From Acidimicrobiia bacterium (GTDB lineage: Bacteria; Actinomycetota; Acidimicrobiia; Acidimicrobiales; Aldehydirespiratoraceae): a DNA stretch of 64,000 bases. The DNA lies in the NCBI GenBank assembly GCA_022828135.1, contig JAJEJB010000040.1:62001-126000 (forward strand). The letters run 5' to 3'. The stretch's first letter is position 1. Each line of letters starts with the position of its first letter. The position numbers and the translations under genes are program-made. The notes under the pieces are model-generated. The model was not told the DNA's origin. It saw only the letters and a program-made list of their open reading frames with translations, and did not search any database. Shown one piece after another: positions 1 to 8,603 of the stretch.

Positions 1-624
1 CTGTCGGTGTTCATATTCGAGTTGCGGGGCGCCGACGGGGAGTTGGTGCCGGGGCTGACCATCAACCCGATCCCCACGATGATGAACCACAGCACCACCG
101 AGGTGTTCTTCGACGACGTGGTGATCGAAGGGGACGCCCTGGTCGGCACCGAGGGGATGGGGTTCTCCCACATCCTCGATGGGATGAACGCCGAGCGGAT
201 CCTGATCGCGGCCGAGTGCATCGGCGACGGTCGGTTCTTCCTCGACCGGGCCAGCGAGTACGCCTGCCAGCGCGAGGTCTTCGGACGCCCCATCGGCCAG
301 AACCAGGGAGTGCAGTTCCCGCTGGCCAAGGCCTACGCCAATCTCCAGGCCGCGGACCTGATGCGCTGGAAGGCGGCTGACCTCTTCGACCGGCGCGAGT
401 CGTGCGGCGCGGAGGCCAACATGGCGAAGATGCTCGCCTCGGAAGCTTCGTGGGAGGCCGGCAACGCCGCGCTGAACACTCACGGCGGGTTCGGGTTCGC
501 GGTCGAGTACGACATCGAGCGCAAGCTGCGCGAGACCCGCCTGTACCAGGTGGCCCCCGTCAACAACAACCTCGTGCTCGCATTCATCGCCCAGAAGTGC
601 CTGGGCCTGCCCAAGAGCTACTAG
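1..624 (+). CDS. Acyl-CoA dehydrogenase, C-terminal part (5' end outside window)
   Basis: The frame is open from the first base, so this is the tail of a gene that starts upstream. It covers the end of the middle beta domain and the whole C-terminal helical domain of an acyl-CoA dehydrogenase, a cytoplasmic flavoenzyme that oxidises acyl-CoA and passes electrons to ETF. The helix motif MNAERILIA carries a Glu at the position used as catalytic base in isovaleryl- and long-chain-type enzymes. REVFGRPIGQNQGVQ and the HGGFGF segment are typical family blocks. It is followed after 12 bases by an alcohol dehydrogenase in the same direction. The substrate cannot be read from this fragment. Confidence 0.9.
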   Translation: MSVFIFELRGADGELVPGLTINPIPTMMNHSTTEVFFDDVVIEGDALVGTEGMGFSHILDGMNAERILIAAECIGDGRFFLDRASEYACQREVFGRPIGQNQGVQFPLAKAYANLQAADLMRWKAADLFDRRESCGAEANMAKMLASEASWEAGNAALNTHGGFGFAVEYDIERKLRETRLYQVAPVNNNLVLAFIAQKCLGLPKSY

Positions 625-636
625 CCGGACTGGGTG

Positions 637-1599
637 ATGAGAGCCATCGTTCTCGAAGCGTTCAACACGGAGCTCCGCTTCGTCGGTGACCACCCCGAGC
701 CCACCCCTGCCTCGGAGGTCATCGAGGTCACCGCGTGCGGCGTCTGCCACTCCGACCTGCACGTGGTGGAAGGAGTGATCCCAAGCCCCCTGCCGCTCGT
801 CCTCGGCCACGAGGTGACCGGTGTGCACCCGCGCCTGGGCCCGGTGATGGTCTACGCGCCGTGGGGGTGCCGATCCTGCGAGCTCTGCGCCGAGGGCGTG
901 GAGATGATCTGCGTCGACGCCCGGGAGGCGGGCATTTTCTCCGACGGCGGGTACGCCGAGAAGATGCGGGTTCCCGACACCGACTACCTGGCGCCTCTCG
1001 GCGAACTCGATCCTGTGGTGAGCGCCCCCCTGGCCTGCGGCGGTCTCACCGCCTACCGGGCCGTGACGCAGGGTCTCGAGACGCTGCGCCGCCCGGGCCG
1101 TCGGCGCCGGGCGCTGGTGATCGGAGCGGGAGGCCTCGGCCAGTACGCCCTCCGGTACCTGCGGCTGCTCAGCGACGCAGAGGTCGGGGCCCTGGACCTT
1201 TCCGAGGCCAAGCGCGCCACGGCGCTCGAGCGCGGCGCCCACAACGCGTACGGACCGGGCGACGAGTTGCCGCCGTTCGACTTCATTGTCGACTTCATCG
1301 GCAGCGAGGCCACGCTGGCGGCCGCGGCAGGCGCGGTGGCACGGCTCGGGCTGGTGGCGGTAGTGGGGCTCTACGGCGGCCGGATCCCGTTCGGCTTCGG
1401 GGCGGTGCCCCACGAGGCCCGCTTCATGACCAGCGTCTGGGGCAGCCGAGCCCAACTCGACGAGCTGCTCGGACTGGCCGGGCGGGAGCCCTCGGTCCTC
1501 AATCCGGTGGAGACGCTGCCGCTCGAGGAGGCCCAGACCGCCCACGACCGGCTCCGGGCCGGCCAAGTCGAATCGCGGGTCGTGCTGGCCGTCGCCTGA
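637..1599 (+). CDS. Zinc-dependent alcohol dehydrogenase
   Basis: Medium-chain zinc alcohol dehydrogenase of about 320 residues. The catalytic zinc ligands lie in CGVCHSD and GHEV near residues 35-60. The structural zinc site is the four-cysteine cluster WGCRSCELCAEG around residues 75-90. The Rossmann NAD(P) motif is VIGAGGLGQ near residue 163. It should oxidise an alcohol or reduce an aldehyde in the cytoplasm; the substrate is unknown. The ATG at 637 directly follows an in-frame GTG at 634, which is an equally possible start. It sits between an acyl-CoA dehydrogenase and a glutamine-synthetase-like gene, apparently in one operon. Confidence 0.88.
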   Translation: MRAIVLEAFNTELRFVGDHPEPTPASEVIEVTACGVCHSDLHVVEGVIPSPLPLVLGHEVTGVHPRLGPVMVYAPWGCRSCELCAEGVEMICVDAREAGIFSDGGYAEKMRVPDTDYLAPLGELDPVVSAPLACGGLTAYRAVTQGLETLRRPGRRRRALVIGAGGLGQYALRYLRLLSDAEVGALDLSEAKRATALERGAHNAYGPGDELPPFDFIVDFIGSEATLAAAAGAVARLGLVAVVGLYGGRIPFGFGAVPHEARFMTSVWGSRAQLDELLGLAGREPSVLNPVETLPLEEAQTAHDRLRAGQVESRVVLAVA

Positions 1600-1640
1600 C
1601 TCGCGTCCACCCAAACGTCAACCAACCACTAGGAGCATCG

Positions 1641-2984
1641 ATGACCGACACCGAAGCAGCAGCCAGATTCCGGGAGGAGTGCGCAGCGGCCGGGGTGCAC
1701 ACCGTGGAGGTGGCCATCCCCGACACCCAGGGGCACCTCCGGGGCAAGCGGGTGCCCGTCGAGCGCTTCTTCGCCTCCGTGGCCGAGGACGGGGTGGCCA
1801 TCGCCGACGCCATCTTCATCATGGACGCCCAGGACGACCTGACCGACAACCCGTTCATCAACATGGACACCGGCTATCTGGACTGCAAGCTGATACCCGA
1901 CCTGTCCACGGGGCGGACGTTCACCCACCAGCCCGGCTACGCCATCGTCTTCACCGACGTGTTCGACGAGCACGGCCGACCGCACGAGCTGTCCCCCCGG
2001 CGCGTGCTGGCCCAGCAGATCGAGCGCTGCCGCGGCCTCGGATTCGAGCCCATAGCAGCCACCGAGCTCGAGTTCTACCTGTGCCATGAGGACTGGACGC
2101 GGGTCCAGGACCACATCAAGTACTCCTCCCTCACCGACGCGGTGGCCCTCGAGGACTGCATCGCGGACATGCGGGCCGGACTGCTCGGCGCCGGGCTCGA
2201 CGTGGAGTCCTCCAACGCCGAGTACGGGCCCGGGCTGATCGAGGTCAACATCGCTTACGCCGACGCCATGACCGCGGCCGACGCGACTGTGGTCTTCAAG
2301 AGCATCGTCAAGCAGGTGGCGGTGCGCCACGAGATGAGGGCCACCTTCATGCCCAAGCCGTGGGCCGACTTGTCGGGCTCGGGGATGCACGTCCACACCA
2401 GCCTCAACGTCGACGGGGCCAACGCCTTCGCCGACTCCGACGGCGTTCCCAACGAGCTGATGTCGAAATGGCTCGGGGGCCTGCTGGAGCACGCACAGAG
2501 CATGAGCCTGCTCGGAGCGCCCACCGACAACGGGGCCAAGCGGGTCAGGCCCTACACCTTCGCCCCGACCCACGTGCACTGGGGCGGCGACAATCGCACT
2601 GTGATGGCCCGCTGCATCACCGAGGCCGGCTCGTCGGGCAACCGGGTGGAGTTCCGGGCTGCGGGCGCCGACGCCACCGCCCACCTGATGATCGCCGGGG
2701 TGCTGGCGGCGGGCTGCGACGGGCTCGAGCGCGGGCTGGAGGTCCCGCCCATGAGCGAGGGCGACATGTACACCAATCCCGGCGACTGCGCTCCTCTGCC
2801 CGCGACGCTGGCCGACGCCATAGCGGCCTACCGCGACTCCCCGCTGGCCGAGATGCTCGGCGCAGACTTCTCGACGAACTACCTGTGCACCGCCGAGCAC
2901 GAGCTCGCCCTGGCCGTCGAGAACTCTCCCGACCCGGAAGTCGTCAACGACTGGGAGCGAGACCGCTTCCTGGCGCACTGCTGA
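1641..2984 (+). CDS. Glutamine synthetase-like gamma-glutamyl amine ligase
   Basis: A 447-residue glutamine synthetase family protein starting at an ATG nine bases after an AGGAG Shine-Dalgarno. The catalytic domain is clear: FMPKPWADLSGSGMHVHTSL around residues 235-255 is the family block, and TELEFYL near residue 135 holds metal-binding Glu residues. The ATP/substrate region reads NRVEFRAAGADATAHL rather than the usual RxPxxxxNPYL. The DTQGHLRGKRVP start resembles enzymes that gamma-glutamylate amines (PuuA- or GmaS-like) more than housekeeping GlnA. Neighbouring aminotransferase, aldehyde dehydrogenase and PuuB-like genes support a role in amine catabolism. Which amine is used is not shown. 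It could also be a GlnA paralogue of other function. Confidence 0.82.
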   Translation: MTDTEAAARFREECAAAGVHTVEVAIPDTQGHLRGKRVPVERFFASVAEDGVAIADAIFIMDAQDDLTDNPFINMDTGYLDCKLIPDLSTGRTFTHQPGYAIVFTDVFDEHGRPHELSPRRVLAQQIERCRGLGFEPIAATELEFYLCHEDWTRVQDHIKYSSLTDAVALEDCIADMRAGLLGAGLDVESSNAEYGPGLIEVNIAYADAMTAADATVVFKSIVKQVAVRHEMRATFMPKPWADLSGSGMHVHTSLNVDGANAFADSDGVPNELMSKWLGGLLEHAQSMSLLGAPTDNGAKRVRPYTFAPTHVHWGGDNRTVMARCITEAGSSGNRVEFRAAGADATAHLMIAGVLAAGCDGLERGLEVPPMSEGDMYTNPGDCAPLPATLADAIAAYRDSPLAEMLGADFSTNYLCTAEHELALAVENSPDPEVVNDWERDRFLAHC

Positions 2985-3021
2985 ACCCGAACCCCCGAGG
3001 CCGAGCGGAAGGGAGCGACAC

Positions 3022-3099
3022 ATGGCAATCTCCGTGAGGGGTCCGAGCGAGGCCGTGGCCCGAGCGGCCCGTGAGCGAAGCGAACAAGAGCGGAGGTGA
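3022..3099 (+). CDS. Short repeat-encoded ORF upstream of P450 (copy 1)
   Basis: A 25-codon ORF with an AAGGGAG Shine-Dalgarno six bases before its ATG. Residues 9-24 read SEAVARAARERSEQER, identical to residues 9-24 of a second short ORF at 62815. The TGA at 3097-3099 overlaps a GTG (3096) in the frame of the following P450 and lies 11 bases before that gene's ATG. The layout is what translational coupling from a leader peptide would look like. The block is also a dispersed DNA repeat, so it may be non-coding or parasitic. No function is known to me. Confidence 0.4.
   Translation: MAISVRGPSEAVARAARERSEQERR
3049..3093 (+). repeat. 45-bp dispersed intergenic repeat, copy 1
   Basis: First of four near-identical plus-strand copies in the window (others at 15535, 36554 and 62842). 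It begins GAGGCCGTGGCCCGAGCGG. It differs from the 62842 copy at only two positions within the core, both third-codon positions in the peptide frame. A shorter related motif, GAGGCCGAGCGG, precedes it at 2997. It fills the gap between the glutamine-synthetase-like gene and the P450. Confidence 0.85.
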
Positions 3100-3110
3100 C
3101 CCCCCAGCCC

Positions 3111-4373
3111 ATGAGCGCGTCAGCTGCATCCACACCGACCCTGGCCCCCGAGATCGCTGATCCGCGGCTCTACCTCGACAGCATCCCCCACGAGCGGTTC
3201 GCCCAGATCCGAGCCATGCCCGGGCTGGCCTGGCATCCCTACGGCGACAACGGGTTCTGGGCGGTGACCCGCCACGCCGACGTCAGGGCAGTGTCCCGCA
3301 ATCCGAAGGTGTTCTCGTCGGCCATCGGCCACACCAACCTGTGGGACCTGGAGGCCGACGCCCTGGAGGCCCGACGCTCGTTGATCGACACCGACGCCCC
3401 CGACCACACCCGCCTGAGGCGAATGGTGGCGGGGGCGTTCACGCCCAAGAACATCCGCCGCTGGGAGGATGCGGTGCGGGAGATCACCGTCGAGCTGCTC
3501 GACGAGTTCATGAACCAGGGGGGCGGCGACTGGGTCGACATGGTGGCCGCCCCGCTGCCCATCCGGGTGATCCTGTCCATGCTGGGCGTGCCCGTCGCCG
3601 ACGCCGACTACCTCGTCGAGCTGTCGAACTACCTGGTGGAGGGCACCAGCGACTCCCAGTCGCTGCCGCCCGACGCCTTCGGCAACACCACCGAGCTGCG
3701 CTTGCTGCCGTTCAACAGCCCGGCCAGCCACGCCCTGTTCGAGTACGGCGACGAGATGCGCTCGAAGCGGAGGGCCGAGCCCTGCGACGATCTCGTCACC
3801 CACCTGGTCAAGGCCGAGGCCGAGGGCGGGCGCATCTCCCGCCACGAGTACCGCCACCTGTTCCACCTGCTGGTCTTCGCGGGAAACGAGACCACCCGGA
3901 CAGCCATAAGCCACGGCGCCATGGCCCTGGCCGCCAATGGTGACCAGTGGCAGCGGGTGCTTGACGACCCCGGACTGATCGAGCCGGCCACCGAGGAGAT
4001 CATCCGCTGGGCCACCCCGGTGCTGCACATGCGCAGAACGGCGGCCACCGACTGCGAGCTGGCCGGCACGCAGATCGCGGCCGGGGACAAGGTGGTCATG
4101 TGGTACGCCGCGGCCAACCGCGACGAGGCCGCCTACGCCGATCCCTTCCGCTTCGACGTCGGCCGCGGCGACAACGAGCACTTCGCCTTCGGCGGGGGCG
4201 GGCCGCACCTGTGCCTCGGCGCGTTCCTGGCCCGTCTCGAAGTGTCGGTGCTGCTTGAGGAGATGGCCGCGAGGCGGATGTCCCTGGAGCAGCGCGGCGA
4301 GCCGGTCCGGGTGGCGTCGAACTTCGTCCACGGCGTGCTGTCAGTGGACATGGCTCCGGGAGGCAATCCATGA
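3111..4373 (+). CDS. Cytochrome P450 (CYP125-like), first of a pair
   Basis: Soluble bacterial P450 of about 420 residues. The I-helix oxygen-activation motif is AGNETTR near residue 261. The K-helix ExxR is EEIIR near residue 294. The haem-thiolate loop is FGGGGPHLCLG, with the axial Cys near residue 366. It is a monooxygenase that needs ferredoxin; a 3Fe-4S ferredoxin lies two genes downstream. It is clearly paralogous to the P450 at 7347: both carry YGNTT followed by LRLLPFNSPA. Its stop overlaps the next ATG (ATGA). The start is uncertain: GTG at 3096 overlaps the upstream short ORF, while ATG at 3111 gives a normal N-terminus. The substrate is not evident; sterol, terpenoid or fatty acyl are possible. 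Confidence 0.93.
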   Translation: MSASAASTPTLAPEIADPRLYLDSIPHERFAQIRAMPGLAWHPYGDNGFWAVTRHADVRAVSRNPKVFSSAIGHTNLWDLEADALEARRSLIDTDAPDHTRLRRMVAGAFTPKNIRRWEDAVREITVELLDEFMNQGGGDWVDMVAAPLPIRVILSMLGVPVADADYLVELSNYLVEGTSDSQSLPPDAFGNTTELRLLPFNSPASHALFEYGDEMRSKRRAEPCDDLVTHLVKAEAEGGRISRHEYRHLFHLLVFAGNETTRTAISHGAMALAANGDQWQRVLDDPGLIEPATEEIIRWATPVLHMRRTAATDCELAGTQIAAGDKVVMWYAAANRDEAAYADPFRFDVGRGDNEHFAFGGGGPHLCLGAFLARLEVSVLLEEMAARRMSLEQRGEPVRVASNFVHGVLSVDMAPGGNP

Positions 4374-5656
4374 CTTCACTGCCCAACACCGAGCGCCTCG
4401 CGGCCGAGCGGGACCGTTGGGTGGCCGCCGGGACCGCGGGCCGGCCCTTCTTCGTGGCCAGCGCCTCGGGAGCGCGCATCACCGACGTGGACGGGCGCGA
4501 GTTCATCGACTTCGTGTCGGGCATCGGCACCGTCAACCACGGCCATCGCAGCCCCGAGATCGTGGCCGCCATCCGTACCCAGCTCGACGCCTACCTGCAC
4601 CAGTGCTTCTCGCTGTCGGCCTACGAGCCCTATGTCGAGGTGTGCCGGCTGCTGTGCCAGTGCCATCCCGGCGACTTCGCCAAGAAGGCCCTGCTGCTGA
4701 ACTCGGGTGCCGAGGCGGTGGAGAACGCGGTGAAGATCGCCCGCTACCACACCGGCCGGTCGGGCATCGTGAGCCTGGACAACGGCTTCCACGGCCGCAC
4801 CCTGCTGGCCATGTCGCTGACGTCGAAGGTGCGGCCCTACAAGCTGGGCTTCGGCCCGTTCGCCCCCGAGGTTTACCGGGCGCCCGGCCCCTACCCGTAC
4901 CGGGGGGTGACCTCCGACGACGCCATCGCCGGGCTCCAGCGGCTGTTCAAGAACCAGGTCGACCCGTCCAACGTGGCCGCCATCATCTTCGAGCCGGTGC
5001 AGGGCGAGGGCGGGTTCATCCCCATGCCCGAGGACTACCCCGGCCGGCTGGCCGAGACAGCGGCCGAGCACGGGATCCTGGTGATCGCCGACGAGGTCCA
5101 GTCGGGCATGGGCCGGACCGGGGTCCCCGCGGCCATCGCCCACTACGGCGTCGAGCCGGACCTGTGCACGTGGGGCAAGTCGATGGGAGGCGGGCTGCCC
5201 ATCTCGGGCGTGACCGGACGGGCCGAGATCATGGACTCGGTCCATGCCGGCGGCATCGGCGGCACCTATGGCGGCAACCCCCTGTCGTGCGCGGCCGCGG
5301 CCGTCGCCATCGGTCGGGTGTTCGACCCGGACTTCCAGCAGGCGGCCGAATCTCTGGGCCGCCGTCTGCGAAGCGGGCTCGACGAGATGGCCGGATCGGT
5401 GCCGGCCATCGGGGAAGTGCGGGGCTTGGGCGCCATGCTGGCCCTCGAGTTCGTCAGGGATCCGGCCACCCGCGAGCCGGCCCCCGAGACGGCCGCCGCC
5501 GTCATGGACGCTGCCTTCGAGCGGGGTCTGCTGCTCATGGGGGCCGGGGTCTACTCCAACTGCATCCGGGTGCTGGTGCCGCTGGTAGCCACCGACGCCG
5601 ACGTCGACGAGGGACTGCGCATCCTGGCCGGGTCGCTGGCCGAGGCGGCATCGTGA
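4370..5656 (+). CDS. Class III aminotransferase (GABA/omega-amino acid type)
   Basis: PLP-dependent aminotransferase of 428 residues. The pyridoxal-binding aspartate lies in IADEVQSGMGRTG near residue 240, and the Schiff-base lysine in TWGKSMGGGLP near residue 268. NSGAEAVENAVKIAR is the cofactor phosphate-binding region. Family members move the amino group of GABA, ornithine, putrescine or beta-alanine to 2-oxoglutarate or pyruvate. It is translationally coupled on both sides (ATGA with the P450, GTGA with the ferredoxin). With the aldehyde dehydrogenase at 5884 and the GS-like ligase it could act as the PuuE-like step of an amine pathway; that assignment is inferred from context. Confidence 0.92.
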   Translation: MTSLPNTERLAAERDRWVAAGTAGRPFFVASASGARITDVDGREFIDFVSGIGTVNHGHRSPEIVAAIRTQLDAYLHQCFSLSAYEPYVEVCRLLCQCHPGDFAKKALLLNSGAEAVENAVKIARYHTGRSGIVSLDNGFHGRTLLAMSLTSKVRPYKLGFGPFAPEVYRAPGPYPYRGVTSDDAIAGLQRLFKNQVDPSNVAAIIFEPVQGEGGFIPMPEDYPGRLAETAAEHGILVIADEVQSGMGRTGVPAAIAHYGVEPDLCTWGKSMGGGLPISGVTGRAEIMDSVHAGGIGGTYGGNPLSCAAAAVAIGRVFDPDFQQAAESLGRRLRSGLDEMAGSVPAIGEVRGLGAMLALEFVRDPATREPAPETAAAVMDAAFERGLLLMGAGVYSNCIRVLVPLVATDADVDEGLRILAGSLAEAAS

Positions 5657-5874
5657 GCGATGACCTCGTGAGAGTGGCCGTCGATGAGGAGCGGTGCATC
5701 GGCGGGGGCCAGTGCGAGATGCTGGAACCCGAGGTCTTCCTGCTCGACGAAGACGAGGTGATCTCGTCCGTCATCGGGTCGGGTGAACTGCCCCGCCCGC
5801 GAGCCGATGTGGTCGTGCACCGGTGCCCGGGGGCGGCCATCTCCATTGTCGAACCCCAGAGGCCGAGCGAGTAG
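5653..5874 (+). CDS. 3Fe-4S ferredoxin for P450
   Basis: A 73-residue ferredoxin starting at a GTG that overlaps the preceding stop codon. The cysteine pattern CIGGGQC followed by a late HRCPGAAI is that of single-cluster 3Fe-4S ferredoxins that donate electrons to actinobacterial P450s. Lying between two P450 genes, it most likely serves both. No ferredoxin reductase is present in the window, so the electron source must be encoded elsewhere. Confidence 0.9.
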   Translation: MSDDLVRVAVDEERCIGGGQCEMLEPEVFLLDEDEVISSVIGSGELPRPRADVVVHRCPGAAISIVEPQRPSE

Positions 5875-5883
5875 GAGGCCAGA

Positions 5884-7347
5884 ATGCAGACCTACGACAA
5901 CTGGATCGACGGGGGCTTCGCCTCGCCCGCAGGCGGCCGCCGTATGACCACAGCCAATCCCTACACCGGGGAGGTCTGGGCGGAGGTGGCCGACGATCCC
6001 GACGCCGTCGATGCGGCGGTGGCCGCGGCCCGCCGGGCCTTCAGCGACGGGCCGTGGGCGCAGATGGCGGCGGCTGAGCGGGCCCGACTAATGCGTCGCC
6101 TGGGCGAGATCCTCACCCGCGACGCCGACGAGCTGGCCGCCATCGAGACCCGCGACAACGGCAAGATCATCCGCGAGACCTCGGCCCAGGCCAAGAGCCT
6201 CCAGAGCTACTACGACTTCTTCGCCGGCCTGACCGACAAGATCGCCGGTGAGCAGATCCCCAGCCCCACGCCCAACTTCCTCGTCTACACCGAGAAGGTG
6301 CCCGTCGGGGTGGTGGGCGCCATCATCCCATGGAACTCGCCCCTGCTGCTGCTGACCTGGAAGCTGGCGCCGCTGCTGGCCGCAGGCTGCACCGCCGTGG
6401 TGAAGCCGTCCGAGCTCACGCCGGTCACCGCGCTTCTGCTGGCCCAGCGGGCCGCCGAGGCCGGCTTCCCGCCGGGGGTGATCAACGTGGTCACCGGAGG
6501 CCCGTCGGTGGGGGCCGCGCTGACCGCCCATCCCGGCATCGACAAGATCACCTTCACCGGCGGTGGCGACACCGCCCGCCATGTGGCTAGGGCAGCCGCC
6601 GACAACCTGGTGCCGACCGTGCTGGAACTGGGCGGCAAGTCCCCCCAGATCATCTTCGACGACGCCGACCCTGAAGCCGCGACCAACGGCCTGCTGGCCG
6701 GCATCTTCGCGGCCAGCGGTCAGACCTGCATAGCCGGGTCGCGCGCCTACGTACAGCGGGGCGTCGCCGACGACATCGTGGCCAGGATCACGGCCCGGGC
6801 CGGCGAGCTGGTGCTGGGCGACCCGTCGGACTTCGCCACCGAGATGGGCCCGGCCGCGTCGGACGCGCAGCGCGACCGCATCCTGGCCATGATCGAGCAG
6901 GCCCGGACCGAGGGAGCCACCGTCGCAGCCGGAGGGGTGGTCGACCCAGTCCTGGGAGGCCGGTTCGTGCGGCCCACCGTGATCACGGGCGCCACCAACG
7001 ACACCACCATCGTGCGCAAGGAGGTGTTCGGCCCGGTGCTGGCCATGATGACCTTCGACGACGAGGACGAGGCGGTCAAGCTGGCCAACGACACCGACTA
7101 CGGGCTGGCCGCCGGCGTGTGGACGCTAGACGTGCGCCGGGCCCTGCGGATGTCGCGGGCACTGCATGCCGGCACCGTGTGGGTCAACACCTACCGCACC
7201 GCCAGCTACACCGCGCCCTTCGGAGGGTTCAAGCAGTCCGGCTACGGCAAGGACAACGGTCGCGAGGCCCTCGACGGCTACCTGTTGACCAAGACGGTGT
7301 GGGTGGAGCTGACCGGCGCCACCCGCGACCCCTTCGTGCTCGGATAA
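5884..7347 (+). CDS. NAD(P)-dependent aldehyde dehydrogenase
   Basis: A 487-residue aldehyde dehydrogenase with an AGGAGG Shine-Dalgarno just upstream of its ATG. The cofactor-binding segment PWNSPLLLLTWKLAPLLAAG is at about residues 143-162. The general-base Glu is in LELGGKSP near residue 250, and the catalytic Cys is in GQTCIAGSR near residue 284. It oxidises an aldehyde to the acid in the cytoplasm. Between an aminotransferase and a P450, it probably acts on an aldehyde from deamination or P450 hydroxylation (PuuC-like). The substrate is unknown. Confidence 0.93.
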   Translation: MQTYDNWIDGGFASPAGGRRMTTANPYTGEVWAEVADDPDAVDAAVAAARRAFSDGPWAQMAAAERARLMRRLGEILTRDADELAAIETRDNGKIIRETSAQAKSLQSYYDFFAGLTDKIAGEQIPSPTPNFLVYTEKVPVGVVGAIIPWNSPLLLLTWKLAPLLAAGCTAVVKPSELTPVTALLLAQRAAEAGFPPGVINVVTGGPSVGAALTAHPGIDKITFTGGGDTARHVARAAADNLVPTVLELGGKSPQIIFDDADPEAATNGLLAGIFAASGQTCIAGSRAYVQRGVADDIVARITARAGELVLGDPSDFATEMGPAASDAQRDRILAMIEQARTEGATVAAGGVVDPVLGGRFVRPTVITGATNDTTIVRKEVFGPVLAMMTFDDEDEAVKLANDTDYGLAAGVWTLDVRRALRMSRALHAGTVWVNTYRTASYTAPFGGFKQSGYGKDNGREALDGYLLTKTVWVELTGATRDPFVLG

Positions 7348-8603
7348 TGGCCCTCACGGAGCAGGCTCTCGCACCGGCGGACCTTCAGGATCCGGCCACC
7401 TTCTCCCAAGGCGTCCCGCACGAGGCCTTCGCCGAGATGCGGGCCCGCCCCACTCTGAGCTGGACCCCGCCCAGCGGCGGCGACCGCACCGGCTTCTGGT
7501 CGGTCACCCGCCACGCGCCGGTGTCGGAGGTCTCCCGCGACACCGACCTGTACTCGTCGGCTGTCGGGCACATCCAGATCTACGACATCGACGAGGACGC
7601 CCTGTCGGCCCGGGCGTCGATGATCGACCTGGACCCCCCGGTGCACACCCGCCTGCGGCGGCTGGTCAGCTCGGCGTTCACGCCCCGCCACGTGCAGTCG
7701 TACGAGACCGCGGTGCGATCCCGGATAGCGGCGCGCCTCGACGCGCTGGTGCGGGCCGGGGGCGGCAACTGGGTGGAGGCGGTGGCCGCGCCGATCCCCA
7801 TCGGGGTGATCTGCGACATCATGGGCGTGCCCGAGTCGGACCACGACTACATGATCGAGTTGACCGACCATCTGGTGGCCGGCACCTCCAGCAAGCCGCT
7901 GGAGCCCACTGCCTACGGCAACACCACCGACCTGCGGCTGCTGCCGTTCAACAGCCCGGCCGCCCACGGCATCAACGAGTACGCCCGCGCCCTGGGCGAG
8001 CGGCGCCGGGCCGAGCCCGCCGACGACCTGGTAACCAAGCTCATCGAGGCCGAGGTCGACGGCGAGCGCCTCACCGACGCCGAGTTCACCAACTTCTTCC
8101 GGCTGATGGTCTTCGCCGGCAACGAGACGACCCGGGCCTCGATGGCCCACCTGGCCCTGCTTCTGATGGACTTCGCCGACCAGTTCGAGCAGCTTCGCTC
8201 CGATCCGTCGCTGATGGACCAGGCCGTCGAGGAGGTGATCCGGTACTCGTCGCCGATCCTGTACTTCCGCCGCACGCTGACCCGCGACACCGTGCTGCAG
8301 GACACGCCGCTGCGCGCCGGCGACAAGGTGGTTATGTGGTACGCGGCGGCCAACTTCGACGAGGAGGTGTTCGACGAGCCCCTGCGCTTCGACGTCACCA
8401 GGCCGCTGCGACCGCCCAACACCGCCTTCGGCGGGGGCGGCGCCCACTTCTGCCTGGGGGCGCCGCTGGCCCGCCTCGAGCTGGCCGTGCTCATCGGGGC
8501 GATCCTGTCCCGGGGCATCGATCTGCGGCTGGCCGGCGATCCTGTCTACGTGGACTCGAACTTCGTCAACGGCATAGAGCATCTGGAGGTCGAGGTCAGG
8601 TGA
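7347..8603 (+). CDS. Cytochrome P450 (CYP125-like), second of a pair
   Basis: A 418-residue P450 whose ATG overlaps the TAA of the aldehyde dehydrogenase. Landmarks are AGNETTR in the I helix, EEVIR for the ExxR motif and FGGGGAHFCLG for the haem loop. It shares whole blocks with the P450 at 3111, including the LRLLPFNSPA stretch in the middle of the protein, so the pair arose by duplication. It probably draws electrons from the ferredoxin at 5653. Keeping two diverged paralogues in one transcript suggests successive hydroxylations or related substrates. Confidence 0.93.
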   Translation: MALTEQALAPADLQDPATFSQGVPHEAFAEMRARPTLSWTPPSGGDRTGFWSVTRHAPVSEVSRDTDLYSSAVGHIQIYDIDEDALSARASMIDLDPPVHTRLRRLVSSAFTPRHVQSYETAVRSRIAARLDALVRAGGGNWVEAVAAPIPIGVICDIMGVPESDHDYMIELTDHLVAGTSSKPLEPTAYGNTTDLRLLPFNSPAAHGINEYARALGERRRAEPADDLVTKLIEAEVDGERLTDAEFTNFFRLMVFAGNETTRASMAHLALLLMDFADQFEQLRSDPSLMDQAVEEVIRYSSPILYFRRTLTRDTVLQDTPLRAGDKVVMWYAAANFDEEVFDEPLRFDVTRPLRPPNTAFGGGGAHFCLGAPLARLELAVLIGAILSRGIDLRLAGDPVYVDSNFVNGIEHLEVEVR

